NCBI GenBank assembly: GCA_013180625.2
Contig: SNVD02016215.1
Location: 61,361-125,360, forward strand
DNA: 64,000 nucleotides
DNA from: Boswellia sacra
Lineage: Eukaryota; Streptophyta; Magnoliopsida; Sapindales; Burseraceae
Direction: 5' to 3'
Made by a program: the position numbers and the translations under genes. Below the pieces are notes generated by a model, which saw nothing but the letters and a program-made list of their open reading frames with translations, did not search any database and was not told the DNA's origin. Positions 12,106 to 22,692 of the stretch are shown here, piece by piece (the stretch's first letter is position 1; every line of letters begins with the position of its first letter).

Positions 12106-13511
12106 GTAAGTCTTTTGAACTGATGCAAGAAAAAAGTTGAAACCCTCAATTAATACATTTGTTACAAAAGGAAAATCCTAGATGGGTGCATTATTAGCAA
12201 GTGAAATATATTAGTGTTAAGTCTTCCACAGAACTACACATGGCTTTGAATTCTATCATGTTTCCATCATAATCATCATAGTTATAAACAATTCTATAGA
12301 AATTATATAAAAGGGTCAATACATAATACAACTGCAAAGAATAGTACTTGATCCTTGCAAGTTCCATGTCACATAAACTAAATCCTGAAAGGCAAAATGT
12401 GCAATAAATGCCAACACTTCACCAAACAGAAGCAAATTTAGTTGCTAAGGGTTCCCTTTTGAAGACTTCAACCACATATCTTGACCCATTGTAGAAGATG
12501 AACCGCATCAACACAATTAGTCAATCACCAAAATATCTGTCAAAAGTTCAGGAAGTTCCAAGTGCAACATCATAAAAGCAGGAATTTCTGATCTTTTTTC
12601 CCCTCCCTCACATTATTTTTTCTTACTATATTGAAAATGACAATAAGCGCGTGACAACCGCATTCATAAATATACATGTGTCTCAACAGCTTCCAAATGA
12701 AACTTAATTAATTATGGATCCATGGCTAATCCCGCAAGTCCTAAAGAATAGACAGATACTGTTTAACAAACAAATCAGCAATAAATACACTCAACCTTTT
12801 TACTGTTAAAATTATGCCAGTAGAACTAAATTAAAAGAAAACTCTTCAATCCCCAGGAAATAAAAAGTTGTATCATGAAAAACTAAAGAACAAGCAACTA
12901 ATTAATTATGCGACTCAATAAATCCTGGGGATTAATTGACAAATAAATCAGCATACAGTATCCATTAGAGAAGAATGAGAAAGAGGATACTGAAAAGATA
13001 ACGCTCCCACCAATCCAACATGTAGAGTCCAAAGGTGACATTGTAGAGATAGATCTTCCTTTGAATCCAGTTCATTGCTCTCTTGCCTATAAACAAAAAA
13101 TATGTATATATTTAAAAAAAAAATAGAATACAAATCAAGCTAAGTCAGGCATGAACACAAAAAATCAACAAACCCAAGACATTAGAACTAAGATATGAAA
13201 CTTGACATTTGTTGATTGGGAATGAGCTTAGTACTACGACTATTATAAACATTTAGAGAGACATTGACAATTTTATACTTTCTAGACAAGGTATGACTTT
13301 ACGAAGTAACTCAACCATTTCACCTCAAAAGAACACTCTATCAAGTGCAAAAGGGTTAAAATCACTTACATGCTTCCAGCTTCAGCGTTGCTTCTGCATG
13401 AAAAACAACACTTAAGATGCATGCATCATAACACTGAGTCAAAACAAAAGTAAAGATCCACTTTATAATGAAGAGATCAATATGACCTTATGAGGAGAGG
13501 TCGAAGTAGGC

Positions 13512-13735
13512 TCAACAATTTGGACTGCTATTCAAATTAAACGTTTTGTTAGCAGCCTTCCGAGAAGACTCAGCCTTTGGCTTCCTGCGAGTTTGTTGAG
13601 TAGTTCTATAGTCTCCCAGAGTCAGTGTTAATGGTGGATATTGCACTTTTTTGCTCTCAGTACTTTGCTTGACGGATCGTGGAATTGGGAACTCGAAACT
13701 AAGAGGTTCTTCTGGAAACTGCAAAAAGATGGAGT
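13512..13735 (-). other. Exon-like open segment inside the CACTA element, possibly a captured gene piece
   Basis: On the minus strand an acceptor-like 'ctttttgcag' (about 13718-13728) leads into an open frame of 60-70 codons rich in Lys, Ser and Pro (contains FEFPIPRSVKQ and RRKPKAESSRKAANK). Its even codon use and splice-like border suggest a transduplicated exon. I recognise no family. It could be chance. Confidence 0.3.
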
Positions 13736-14815
13736 GTACAAATTCTAAGGGGACTACTAGATTAGAGAAGAAAAATTAATATATAACCCAAATCTCTGAA
13801 GACATGAGTAACAAACCTCGATTCTCAGCCTTGATCCTCTGCTTCAATATAATAAACCTTGAGTGAGTTCTTGTTTTAGCTCCAGCGTGGACAACCGTAT
13901 TGCACTGCAAGCAAAGGGAAATTCCATCTACCTCGCAGAAGAAGAAAGCAAAAGGACAATCGTATCGTAGAGGAAGACTGTTGGAAAAAATGCACGGCTA
14001 TTGGAAGAAACGCTGCTGATATCACTGCTGGAAAGAGTGGCTACGCATGGCTTCTCAAGTTTGGCTGCATATTGAATGGAAGAGAGAGATTAGAGATTAG
14101 GAGATGAGATGGAGAGAGAGCTAGAGAGAGATTGGTAAATTAGGGATTTAGAATGGGGAAACGACAAAGATGGAGAGGAGCAAGACACGGAGAGACAGGA
14201 AAGGAAAGGAAAAGGGCAAGAAAATAATATATTGCCTTTTACTGCGATTCCGTAAAAGATGTCGTAAATATATTAAATTATACTTTGTTTGTGGTTGCCC
14301 GCCACAGATTTTTTATTTTTACTTCACTTCTCTGAAACTTCGGTAAAAAGTTGCAGTAAATGCCACATTCTTTTGTAGTGTGACTACCCCGTAACCCCAT
14401 ACGACATTGAGCGTATCAAGGATTTGATCGAGGTGCCATAGCAGGAGGCTAGGGGAGGAGCATGCGGCGTGTACTGTTTGAAGTACATGGAGTTCCTGGG
14501 GGGGCGTTCCACTTACAGCCATTAAGGCATTCACGGATGATTTCTAGCAACAAAGAATGGCATTACAGCTTTGGAGTTATCACGTTCTTCCACAGGCGAA
14601 GAAGGTCGTCTCGACTGCCACAGGGTTTGCCCAGGTTGCAGCCATTACAGGGCCTGCCGATGTTGTGCCTATCGATGTTGCGGCCACCACAGGAATTACC
14701 GATATTGCGCCTGCCAATGTTGCAGCCACCACAAGGACTGTTGATGTTGTGTCACTAGATGTTGGGGCCACCATTGGGCATGCCGATATTGTTTCAGCGG
14801 ATGTTTAGCCGCAGC

Positions 14816-15331
14816 TAGGGATGGCAAAATCTAGGTGCGGACTTAAAATTTCCCCCTTGGTCCCCAAAAAATCCCTGGATTTTTCAAGTTTTTTTGGGTG
14901 CGGGTATTTACGGGTTTTGAGAATGTGCATACCGCACCCACACCGCATCCAGAAAAAACCCTGGATTTCCCCGAATTTTTCCCATTTTTTTCTTAATTTT
15001 TTTAATTCTTTGAAATAAATCAAATAAAATAAGATGCTTAATATGCTATAAAGATGTTCTTCATAGATGTATGTGGTTTGATGGTTAATAATTAAAATTT
15101 AATTTTTAAGTCATGGGTTGTATATATATATATATATTTATAAATACTTTGAGTTATGCTGGTGCGAGTGCGGGGTTTATTGGTAATACCGCACCCGCAC
15201 TGCACCCGGATTATTTTTTTTGAAAATTTCCGCACCCGGATTTTCTCCCCGCAAAATTCGGGTTTTTTTCACCTGGATTGTCCGGGAAAAATGCAGGTAC
15301 GGGCCTGGTACGGGAAAATTTGCCATCCCTA
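14816..15331. mobile_element. hAT-type non-autonomous element (family 2) nested in the MULE
   Basis: Ends are TAGGGATGGCAAA (14816) and TTTGCCATCCCTA (ending 15331), flanked by an 8-bp near-duplication (gccgcagc 14808-14815, gccacagc 15332-15339). The 516-bp interior is rich in 'gtgcggg/cccgcac' words and holds no transposase. The TAGGGATG end is close to the classic Ac-type hAT terminus. It lies right after the stop region of the Ulp1 relic. Confidence 0.85.
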
Positions 15332-15399
15332 GCCACAGCCCAGCATGACTCCACCAGGATTTTGTGCCATGCATGATACACGTGTTGTCCCAATATTTT

Positions 15400-15535
15400 G
15401 TCCAACATGTTACACATTTCTTCTAGTGATACACATTTTTGTACATGGAGAAATTGTTGTACAGTTACACATTTGTGGATATTTACACATTTTTGTATAG
15501 TTACATATTTTGTATAGTAGCACATTTTTTTCATG
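15400..15535. repeat. Short interspersed 'tacacatttttgta' repeats
   Basis: At least seven imperfect copies of 'ttacacatttt(tgta)' occur in 135 bp. No function is evident. Confidence 0.55.
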
Positions 15536-15663
15536 TCTAGGGGTACGTAGTTGCATAGTCAAGTGAAAAGGTCGGTATGAGGGGTACGTAAATACATTTT
15601 TTTCTGGATGTATTGGTACATACGTGTTTAATACATAAATGTTACATACATACATTGACAAAG

Positions 15664-15869
15664 CACATGCATTTTCATTTCATCACTGTCAAAATCAGTA
15701 TTGTATGGTGAAGTAACAAATCAGCATTGTATGGTGAAGTAACAGACAAATTTACGTGAAAAGTTGAGTACGGCATAATCTTGATTCTATGCCCCATGAT
15801 AGACATTTTATGGAGACTAGGTTGACGATTAAAAAGAACAAAGTCTCCATCATTGAGGTGCCGCTCCAC
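15664..15869 (-). pseudogene. Captured fragment of RNA polymerase II largest subunit (NRPB1), active-site region
   Basis: On the minus strand an intron-like pyrimidine/AG end (ttgattgcag, 15870-15879) is followed by codons matching plant RPB1: [20 protein letters not shown], then [17 protein letters not shown] and SVTSPYNAD. This is the segment leading into the universal catalytic Mg-binding loop. A 26-bp tandem duplication (about 15693-15744) shifts the frame. In the second copy the loop reads [13 protein letters not shown], with changes relative to NADFDGDEMNMHV. The fragment stops there. It lies inside the MULE, so it is best read as genomic DNA transduplicated by the element. It cannot encode a polymerase. 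Confidence 0.85.
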
Positions 15870-15879
15870 CTGCAATCAA

Positions 15880-16478
15880 AGCAGCAAGAGTTAGCAACAG
15901 TGATATAAAGCCAACGAAAATTTCAACCAGTCAGGGACAGTGCCTTCTAACTAGCAAACTCCTTTAACCTGTTTTACAAATGGAAAAAGCTCTAATTACA
16001 GCAAACAGCAAAAAGACTAGAAAGGATAGAAATAGAGACAGGAGATATACCTTTTAATGTTATATGGAGTCACAGTTTCAGGATATATGGAGTTATAACA
16101 CCTGATCCTACCATCAAAATTGATCAACTGGGATTTCTGATCCTACATGGTTACAGAAACACGTCGTCGCATTGATTTCATTCTCTCTCTTCACTGTTTT
16201 GAAATTTTTGTCCTACAATACTTCCACTCGGCTACATATTGTTTCAACCGCCCCACATCAAAATTTATGTGGGAGCTCTGAGAGAGGAATTGTTTGTCCC
16301 TGTCTAAACTTTGATGTCATTTTAGCTTTTATTTGAGCAAAATGCCTCATATTGGTGTATAATTTATAGTTTATTCATTTGAACTAGCCTCTAATGGAAT
16401 AAAATAAATACACTAAATCACTTAGAACCCAAAATAATATTACATAGAGGAAAATACCTTATATGTATATGGCATAAT
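15880..16478. other. MULE internal spacer
   Basis: Intron-like AT-rich sequence upstream of the captured NRPB1 exon. It may be part of the same captured locus. 16367-16460 is a direct-repeat partner of 17018-17110. No coding frame is supported. Confidence 0.35.
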
Positions 16479-16981
16479 GAATCATGTTTTCAGGTTGACG
16501 TTAAAGGAGATGAAAAGGCTAGTTGGAATGAGAAGTTAGGGTCTTCCTGTCTTGGTGATAGTGAATCAATAGCTAGTAAAGAAGAAGTTCATGTGGATGT
16601 GTTAGGTGGAGATGTGAGTTATGTAGGTTTGGAGAATTTGGGGAAAGAGACCAATGAAGTTCATATGGATGTAGTGGGTGGAGATGATGGTGATAATATG
16701 AGTTTTGTGGGTTTGGAAGACTTCAGGTTTATTTTCGAAATCGTCCAAACCCACAAAAGTAATGTTATCACCATCATCTCCACCATTACATCCACATGAA
16801 CTTCATTGGTCTTTGTCCACAAATCCTCCAAACCTACATAACTCACATCTCCACCCAACATATCCACATTAACTTCTTCTTTCCTAGCTATTGATTCACT
16901 GTCACCAGGACAGGAAGACCCTAACTTCTCACTCCAACTAGTCTTTTCATCTACTTGAACGTCAACATGAAAACATGATTG
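16479..16981. repeat. Large inverted repeat of an exon-like sequence (two arms of about 240 bp)
   Basis: Arm 1 (16479-16717) and arm 2 (16744-16981) are reverse complements with scattered mismatches, separated by about 26 bp. Each arm, read outward-in, begins with 'atcatgtttt' and contains 'gatgaaaag.ctagttgga.tgagaagttagggtcttcctgtc'. Each can be read as an acidic peptide with a repeated GGDVSYVGLE motif. Direct repeats of about 90 bp (16367-16460 and 17018-17110) flank the pair. A transcript would fold into a long hairpin. The peptide family is unknown to me. Confidence 0.8.
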
Positions 16982-17132
16982 ATCTAGGTCTTATACATAG
17001 ACAAAATCACGTAAATGAAAGTTATTCATTTGACCTAGCCTCCGACAGAATAAAATAAACAGACTATGTAGCTTACAGCAAACAAATAATATTACATAGA
17101 TGAAAAAACCCCTTGCGTACATTCGGTAGACA

Positions 17133-20100
17133 TCATTCCCTGTCATGAAGTGAAACTGGGTTTCTGCAAGTTTGACGATTATGCCTAAAACTTCCACACC
17201 GCCTGCAAGTTCGAGACGAGCTAGACTCACCGACAGAAGGGATTCGATTCCTCCGAGGATACCCGGCTGGTCTCCTCATGAATGGCGGTAGAACCACTCT
17301 GCTGTGAATCTCCTCAGGAACCACTCATTCCTCAGTAACTCCAACATGAACAACTGGGAGAGCATATGCATGTAGTAATGTTTCAGTCGTATACCAATGT
17401 GCACAATAATCATGGCACGTAAGTAGGTTCATACGTTTGCAAACAGCTAATACATGTGCACACGGAAGCTGATCAACATCAAACACCCTGCATGTGCATG
17501 TCTGAGCGTGCATGTCAACGATGCTAACACGTTCGTTGCCTCTCACCTCGTACATAGTAAGAGAGATTCCACTAAACCTCATACGTTCGCTCTCATTTAA
17601 ACGCTCCTCCATCAACTTGTTAGCCCATGATGAGAGATGTAATTCTAAGTTAGCAAATAACCATCGATGCTCATAGAAACATTGCTGCAAGTTTTCTCTA
17701 TAATAATTTGCTAACAATGTAACTAGAAGGAATCGAGCATATCGCAAGTAGCTGTTCATCAACTCAGCTAATACATGTACACACGGAAGCTGGTCAACAT
17801 CAAACACCCTGCACGTGCATGTCTAAGCGTGCATGTCAACAATGCTAACACGTTCGTTGCCTCTCACCTCGTACATAGTAAGAAAGATTCCACTAACCCT
17901 CATACGTTTGCTCTCATTTAAACGCTCCTCCATCAACTTGTTAGCCCATGATGAGAGATGTAATTCTAAGTTAGCAAATAACCATCGATGCTCATAGAAA
18001 TATTGCTGCAAGTTTTCTCGATAATAATTTGCTAACAATGTAACTAGAAGGAATCGAGCATATCGTAAGTAGCTGTTCATCAACTCAGCTATATTTGTTG
18101 TCATGATGTTATGCCGTCGATCATGAAACTGTGAACGTGCCCATTTATCGACTCTAATCTCTCGAAGATATGTTGCTACTGTAGGCATATAAGATTCAAT
18201 TTACCATATATGATAGTTGAAATCAGCACAGTGATATGTCCTTACAGCTCGGGAGTATGTATCCAACAAAGTCTTATCCTTGAACATGGCCTTCAAGTTA
18301 CCCTTCAGATGATAAGTGCACAATCAATGCAGTGCATGAGGAAAAACTGCTACAACAGCTCGTTCAATGCTACAATGACGGTAAGAAATGACAATAAGAT
18401 CTCAGACGTTTCGTACAACATGATCACGCAACTATCTCATGAACCAGTTTGACGAGTCATCATTTTCAAAATGCCCAACTCCAAATGCCAATGGGTATAT
18501 TTGTTTATTTCCATCCACACAAGAAACCAAAAACATTGTACCTCTATATTTCCCTTTGAAAAAAGATCCATCAACTACGATAACTGGCCTAATTGATGAT
18601 ACAAATCCAGCAATAGAAGCCCCTATACTCATGAAAAAGTATCTAAAATAGTTGTTGTCATCAGTTTCTAAAGTCGTTTTGGTCCCTGGGTTTGCTTTCT
18701 CAATCATGTACATATACTTGGGGAGTAGTGTGAATGATTCCTTATGAGATCCGTGAAGTTCTTACAAAGTTGCCTTTAACACCCAATAACTCCTGAACAT
18801 CAGATATAATATCCTTCGGACGATATATTCTCGATGCCTCAATGAATTTGCTCTTAATATTTTGCCAATGACAGGTGCAGTTACCTGTTTGTGGTTTGGG
18901 TGAAGTCCGGCTTCAAAGCATGTGTGATGGTTCTTATACTTTTTCACTTGAAAGAAATATGAATCGGCTACCTTTGTGGTACGTAAACGCCATTTACAAG
19001 ATTCAGCATGGCATACAATCTCAAACCTTGTTACGTTGGAGTTCCTCACCTTGAATTGAAAGTTGCGTCTTAATGCTAAATTTGATAACTTCTCACGAAG
19101 CTCCGTTTTGCTATTAAACATCTGTCCAACTACAACCTCGATCCCATCAACTACAAACGATGAAGCATCATCGTCAACTGTAGATGATGAATGCACGATA
19201 GGCGGCATCCACCTGAATGTGTTAGCCTAACGGCTGTCATTCTCAGAGCCCAAATTAGCTTCTTCATGTATAGTATTTGCATCCATTCTCGACTCATTAT
19301 TCGACACCGGATCTTATTGATGTCCATATAGTAAAGAGTAGGTGCGGAGTGAATTGGAGAAGAAACGGTAAACAGCACATCCTGGTTTACATCATTCAAG
19401 ATCTCCGTCTGTTCATCATTATCAAAATGTGAACCGTCTATATCTTACCCATCAATAATAAAATCATTCAAACCCTCACCCAAATCTTTAATACAAACAG
19501 TGCAATCATCATTCTCATCGTCGCCATTCTCACTATCATCACTACCATCATCACAATCTTCATCACCACCATCGTCATCATTAACATCATCACTAGCATT
19601 ATTAACATCGATATTGTCTAAACTCTCAAACTCTCTAATGCTATCGAGATGACGTACTAATCTCGATGGCATTGACGGGGGCACCCCTTCCTCATTTTCA
19701 TCTAACACCCTAACTGACTAATGCCCTGGATGTCCTGAATATTGCTCAAACTCAATGCCAAAGTCATCATTGAATTGTGTTTGTACATAAACAGGAGTGG
19801 ACTCACTTAATTGGTTGCTTCCACTTGCTGAGAGAAACTTAGAGGGATGAGAAGAACTTTGTCGCCTTCGTACTGCATCGAATCCTGACCTTTGTCTTTG
19901 CTTCTCCCTATCTTTAACTTTGATAATTAATGGTGTATATGACTGTTGGTCCTCCAAACAATATTGTATAAAAAAACAAACATCTTTGTTAGTCTCAATA
20001 GGAGTCAGCATTGGCAGAACACCCTTAAAAGCAAATTGAACCTCTAAAGTCATGTTATGCTTACGAAGATCCCAACCCATTTCAGTACTAATACAGTCAA

Positions 20101-20230
20101 CTAACTCATTATAGGTAGCAAACCTACGAATTATTAATGGCTTGGCCCTCCCACCAGTGTACAAATAATCACCATTCTCTTGCATAATCCAAGAACCATT
20201 GTATAAAATAAGGATGCGTAAAGTTTCCAC
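17133..20230 (-). pseudogene. mudrA-type MULE transposase, degenerate
   Basis: From 20230 the reading is: a PB1-like N-terminus (20230-19718), an acidic stretch (19708-19445), a MuDR N-terminal zinc/WRKY-like domain (FKVRNSNVTRFEIVCHAESC, then HHTCFEAG, about 19130-18890), the MULE DDE domain (VVDGSFFKGKYRGTM, FGVGHFENDDSSNWF, about 18610-18440; CTYHLKGN near 18300), a SWIM zinc finger (CTCRVFDVDQLPCAH, about 17500-17450) and a C-terminal zinc knuckle (CRRCGSFRHNRQTC, about 17210-17165). In-frame stops occur near 19718, 19445, 17824 and 17325, with frameshifts near 19215 and 18760. The second catalytic Asp of the usual SDRH is Tyr (SYRH, codon at 18381-18383). It cannot make active transposase. 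Confidence 0.85.
17444..18085. repeat. 321-bp tandem duplication inside the transposase gene
   Basis: 17444-17764 and 17765-18085 are near-identical direct repeats of 321 bp (107 codons). The in-frame copy duplicates the end of the DDE region and the start of the SWIM finger. One copy gained a stop at the codon that is Gln in the other (17823-17825). Confidence 0.85.
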
Positions 20231-20324
20231 ATCCTCTATGATAGAGACATATCATATAAGGTCTGTGAACAAAAAATCATTACGAAATTGCTTAAATAGG
20301 TCACAAAAACAACAATTCTGTCCA

Positions 20325-20545
20325 AACGCTCGACATATCTCGACAGAATGCGTTCAATACATGACACTCGACGAATCATACTCGACACACAAACTCGACG
20401 CATAAACTCGACAAAATACACATCTGACAATCGGTGTTGTCGACACTGTACTCGACGCACTAATTCGACACTCGATTGTAGACTGGACACACCCTTAACA
20501 CTCGACTTTACCCCTCGACATGTCAAGAGTAGATCCAACACATCG
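20325..20545. repeat. Right subterminal cluster of CTCGACA words
   Basis: Nine CTCGAC words plus variants (TTCGACACT, TGTCGACACT) fall in about 220 bp. The cluster mirrors 7370-7860 inside the left end. Candidate transposase-binding region. Confidence 0.65.
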
Positions 20546-20924
20546 AGAGAAGTCGCTTGACAAATCGTGTCTTCTTTCCCGTCGACTGCGATACCAGATT
20601 TTCTTAACGAATTTGCAGTTTCCAGCAAATTTTGACAGAAACCGCACTATCTCCAAGCTTAGTTCAGATACATATCCCTATTTTAAGCTACATAATGCGG
20701 TTAACAGCTACCAAAATAATAAATAACGGAAATATGACAACATACTTCAACATTCTTGCACCATTTAGACAGAGATTAAGGAGAGTTTGTCTTACCTTGT
20801 TGCTCAGCTTCAACTCTATGAGTAAACAATGAGATGAAATGAAACAAAGCTGTTGAAGAGTATTTCGGATAATGCAGGAAGGAAGGAGTGATGATGGTTT
20901 GTTTTAATTTTCTTTCTTCTTTTT

Positions 20925-21047
20925 TTTCAATTATTAAGGGTATTTTAGTCATTTTATGAAGAAAGTGTCTATGGCATGCAAATTTTTCAGGATGTGTCTA
21001 AACTTCACTAAAGGCCCCTAATTCTGTCTATTTTTTTCAATTTTCCC
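20925..21047 (-). repeat. MULE right terminal inverted repeat
   Basis: Reverse complement partner of 6755-6885. Next to it is the right copy of the 9-bp duplication (21048-21056). Confidence 0.8.
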
Positions 21048-22335
21048 AAATCTTAACATTTCAATTCAAAATTCTTAAATAAATTAATCAAAATCAACTG
21101 AAATAGAAAATAAAAAAATTATGAAGTCATCCCAATAAACCTAGCCACAAAAACCACTACCTAGAAACAGTCAGGTAGCCGCCGCCAGCACTACTCGAAC
21201 AACTAGGTAGCCGCCACATGCATCTCATCTCATATCTAACAGCTCCTTCATCTGCGACTCTTGGGCATCTCAAATTCAATTGAATTAACTAGTTGGCACC
21301 TTCTCAAAGGACAACTTCCTCTGATTGCAAAACATAATTAAACAAGAAAGTAATATATTTACAACAACAAAATTCAATCAAAAGAATTAACGAAATTGAA
21401 AGAGAAAGACCCACATTGTCAAGATCAAAGATAGAGAGAAAAAGAGAGAGACAAGGCTTCTACCAACCATAACCAGCACATTGTTGGTCCACCACCACTG
21501 GTGTATTGCCACTAGGCCTCCCACAAAAATCATCCAAAACCATGACTCACTACCCAAACACAACACCAATGGCTAATATCAAACGTTGCATCTTCCCTTG
21601 CATCAATTTTAGGGGTGAGATGGGATTTAGGGATTTGAAGGGTGACAAGGGTTTGAAAAAAAATGGGTGACAAAGAACCAAGATAAGGGTAAGAAAGAGA
21701 TTGAATTAACATCGGAATAATTGCTACCTTGTCTTAAACTTAAACCTACTATTTAGAGAGTAGTCAACTGATGGGAAAGAGGCTGCCAATCTTTGTTGTT
21801 GATGCGTAAGAATCGATCTTGCCCGACCTCACTAATTGGATCTAGTGCCCACACCATAGCTAGTCTTCTTAGCTTTATTGGAGCAGGTGTCCAAGCTTCT
21901 TTAGTGAATCCTGGAGGAGAAGTAAGAGAGGCATAACGAGAGGATTAGCTGTTTTCTTACTTATTCCTAAACCTCTTTTTGCCAGCCATCTAGGCCTAGT
22001 TGGAATTTTCATTTTCAAGGAAAAGGTTTCAATTTTATCTTAATGTCGTTTTAAGTCAGTGGTGAGAGAAAGAAAACGAAAGAAAGACAGGTGGGTGAAA
22101 GTTTAGATTTTCTTTAACTAATGACTTCTTAATTTATATACTGTTGATTATGTCTCCTTATATGACTATAATGACCCTTCATTTTCAACTAATTTACATT
22201 TACTTAACAGTTAAAGTACCAGAAGGATGGTCCATGATGAATTTTTTAAAAGGTAGGAACAACGTTTATACAAAAATGTAAAATACGTTCTGGATTAAAT
22301 TAAGCCACAACGTGAGGGTGATTTATGATATTCCC
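21048..22335. other. Right part of the outer element
   Basis: No supported gene. The last 145 bp are the outer inverted end pairing with 6430-6570. Between them is non-coding sequence with GA-rich stretches near 21400-21450. Confidence 0.4.
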
Positions 22336-22655
22336 TCGTAAAGTAACTCCCAAAAGTACTTCATATGCGTTAATTTTTATTACAAATATACCCTCACTTA
22401 AATTAAAAATGAGGGCTCTTTAGTTCAACAGTGGGTTCAACTTGAACCACTCGCCATATACAAGTGTTGACACCGAATTTTGTATGAATTGGGCCAGTGG
22501 GGCCCAATACAAATTAATAGCCTAAGAAGGTACAAAATTAGGCGAATTGGACAAAGGCTCCATATGACAGCAATACTCATTAAAATGAAAATGCAATGGC
22601 AATGCTCTATGCCACCAAAATGAGTTGGGCTTAGCCACATAAGTGCCCACAATCC

Positions 22656-22692
<37 letters not shown>

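Larger units (their letters stand above)
11292..14380. mobile_element. Non-autonomous CACTA (En/Spm) transposon inserted in the Ulp1 exon
   Basis: It starts CACTACAAGAAAA (11292) and ends TTCTTTTGTAGTG (14380), flanked by the 3-bp duplication TGA (11289-11291 and 14381-14383). Subterminal regions hold many 'ttttacggcggt/accgcggtaaaa/gcccgc' words (11310-11530 and 14235-14360), as expected for CACTA elements. The 3.1-kb interior has no transposase that I can find. Removing the element and one TGA restores the reading through the host Ulp1 gene, so it jumped into an existing MULE gene. Confidence 0.9.
8041..14808 (+). pseudogene. DUF1985/Ulp1-like cysteine protease gene of the MULE, broken and split by a CACTA insertion
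   Basis: Exon-like blocks run 8041-8272, 8395-8879, 8978-9138, 9221-9745, about 10104-10625, 10706-10800, 10881-11291 and 14384-14808, most with GT/AG borders. The first blocks match DUF1985 (YDDEMWFLIEG, FGLVIGLRF, DEDVVKLALCYVLKHFFMG, NNYSWGLVSF). The middle is proline/serine-rich, then acidic. The last blocks are the Ulp1 (C48) peptidase: VNIGDKY near 11113-11135 and, past the CACTA element, GGACGVYCLKYMEF (14454-14495) with the catalytic Cys. The catalytic His (DKHW) reads Tyr followed by a stop, and the Asp (YDS) reads Tyr. Extra stops occur near 8200, 8641 and 10960. A repeat-rich alanine/valine/aspartate tail ends at 14808. Start unknown. Confidence 0.75.
6755..21047. mobile_element. 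14.3-kb Mutator-like element (MULE) of the Ulp1-carrying type
   Basis: Inverted ends of at least 120 bp match: the left end (GGAAATTGAAAAAATAGACA..., 6756 on) and the reverse complement of the right end (GGGAAAATTGAAAAAAATAGACA...). Both continue through AGGGGCCT, TAGTGAA, ACACATC and GCCATAGACACTT. A 9-bp near-duplication flanks it (aaatctaaa 6746-6754, aaatcttaa 21048-21056). Inside are a minus-strand mudrA-type transposase relic (17133-20230) and a plus-strand DUF1985/Ulp1 relic (8041-14808). This gene pair is known from plant Ulp1-bearing MULEs such as the Kaonashi group. CACTA (11292-14380) and hAT (14816-15331) insertions account for about 3.6 kb, so the original element was about 10.7 kb. 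Confidence 0.85.
6430..22335. mobile_element. Outer element with long diverged inverted ends, hosting the MULE nest
   Basis: 6430-6570 (GGGAAAATGTTGTAAACCAC...) and the reverse complement of 22190-22335 (GGGAATATCATAAATCACCC...) can be aligned by eye over about 140 bp. They share GGCTTAATTT, ATTTTTGTA, GTTGT and AAAATTCAT in the same order. Removing the MULE insertion (6755-21047) leaves about 1.6 kb of outer-element sequence with no coding potential seen, consistent with a non-autonomous inverted-repeat element. I could not find a convincing target duplication at 6421-6429 versus 22336-22344, so the superfamily is open; MULE-like is the best guess. Confidence 0.55.

Noticed and set aside
14557..14808. 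Stand-alone 83-codon repetitive protein
   Set aside because: It is the low-complexity tail of the Ulp1 relic continuing from the Cys-containing exon, not a separate gene.
17133..20230. A functional MULE transposase
   Set aside because: Several stops and frameshifts, a duplicated segment and a missing catalytic Asp rule it out.
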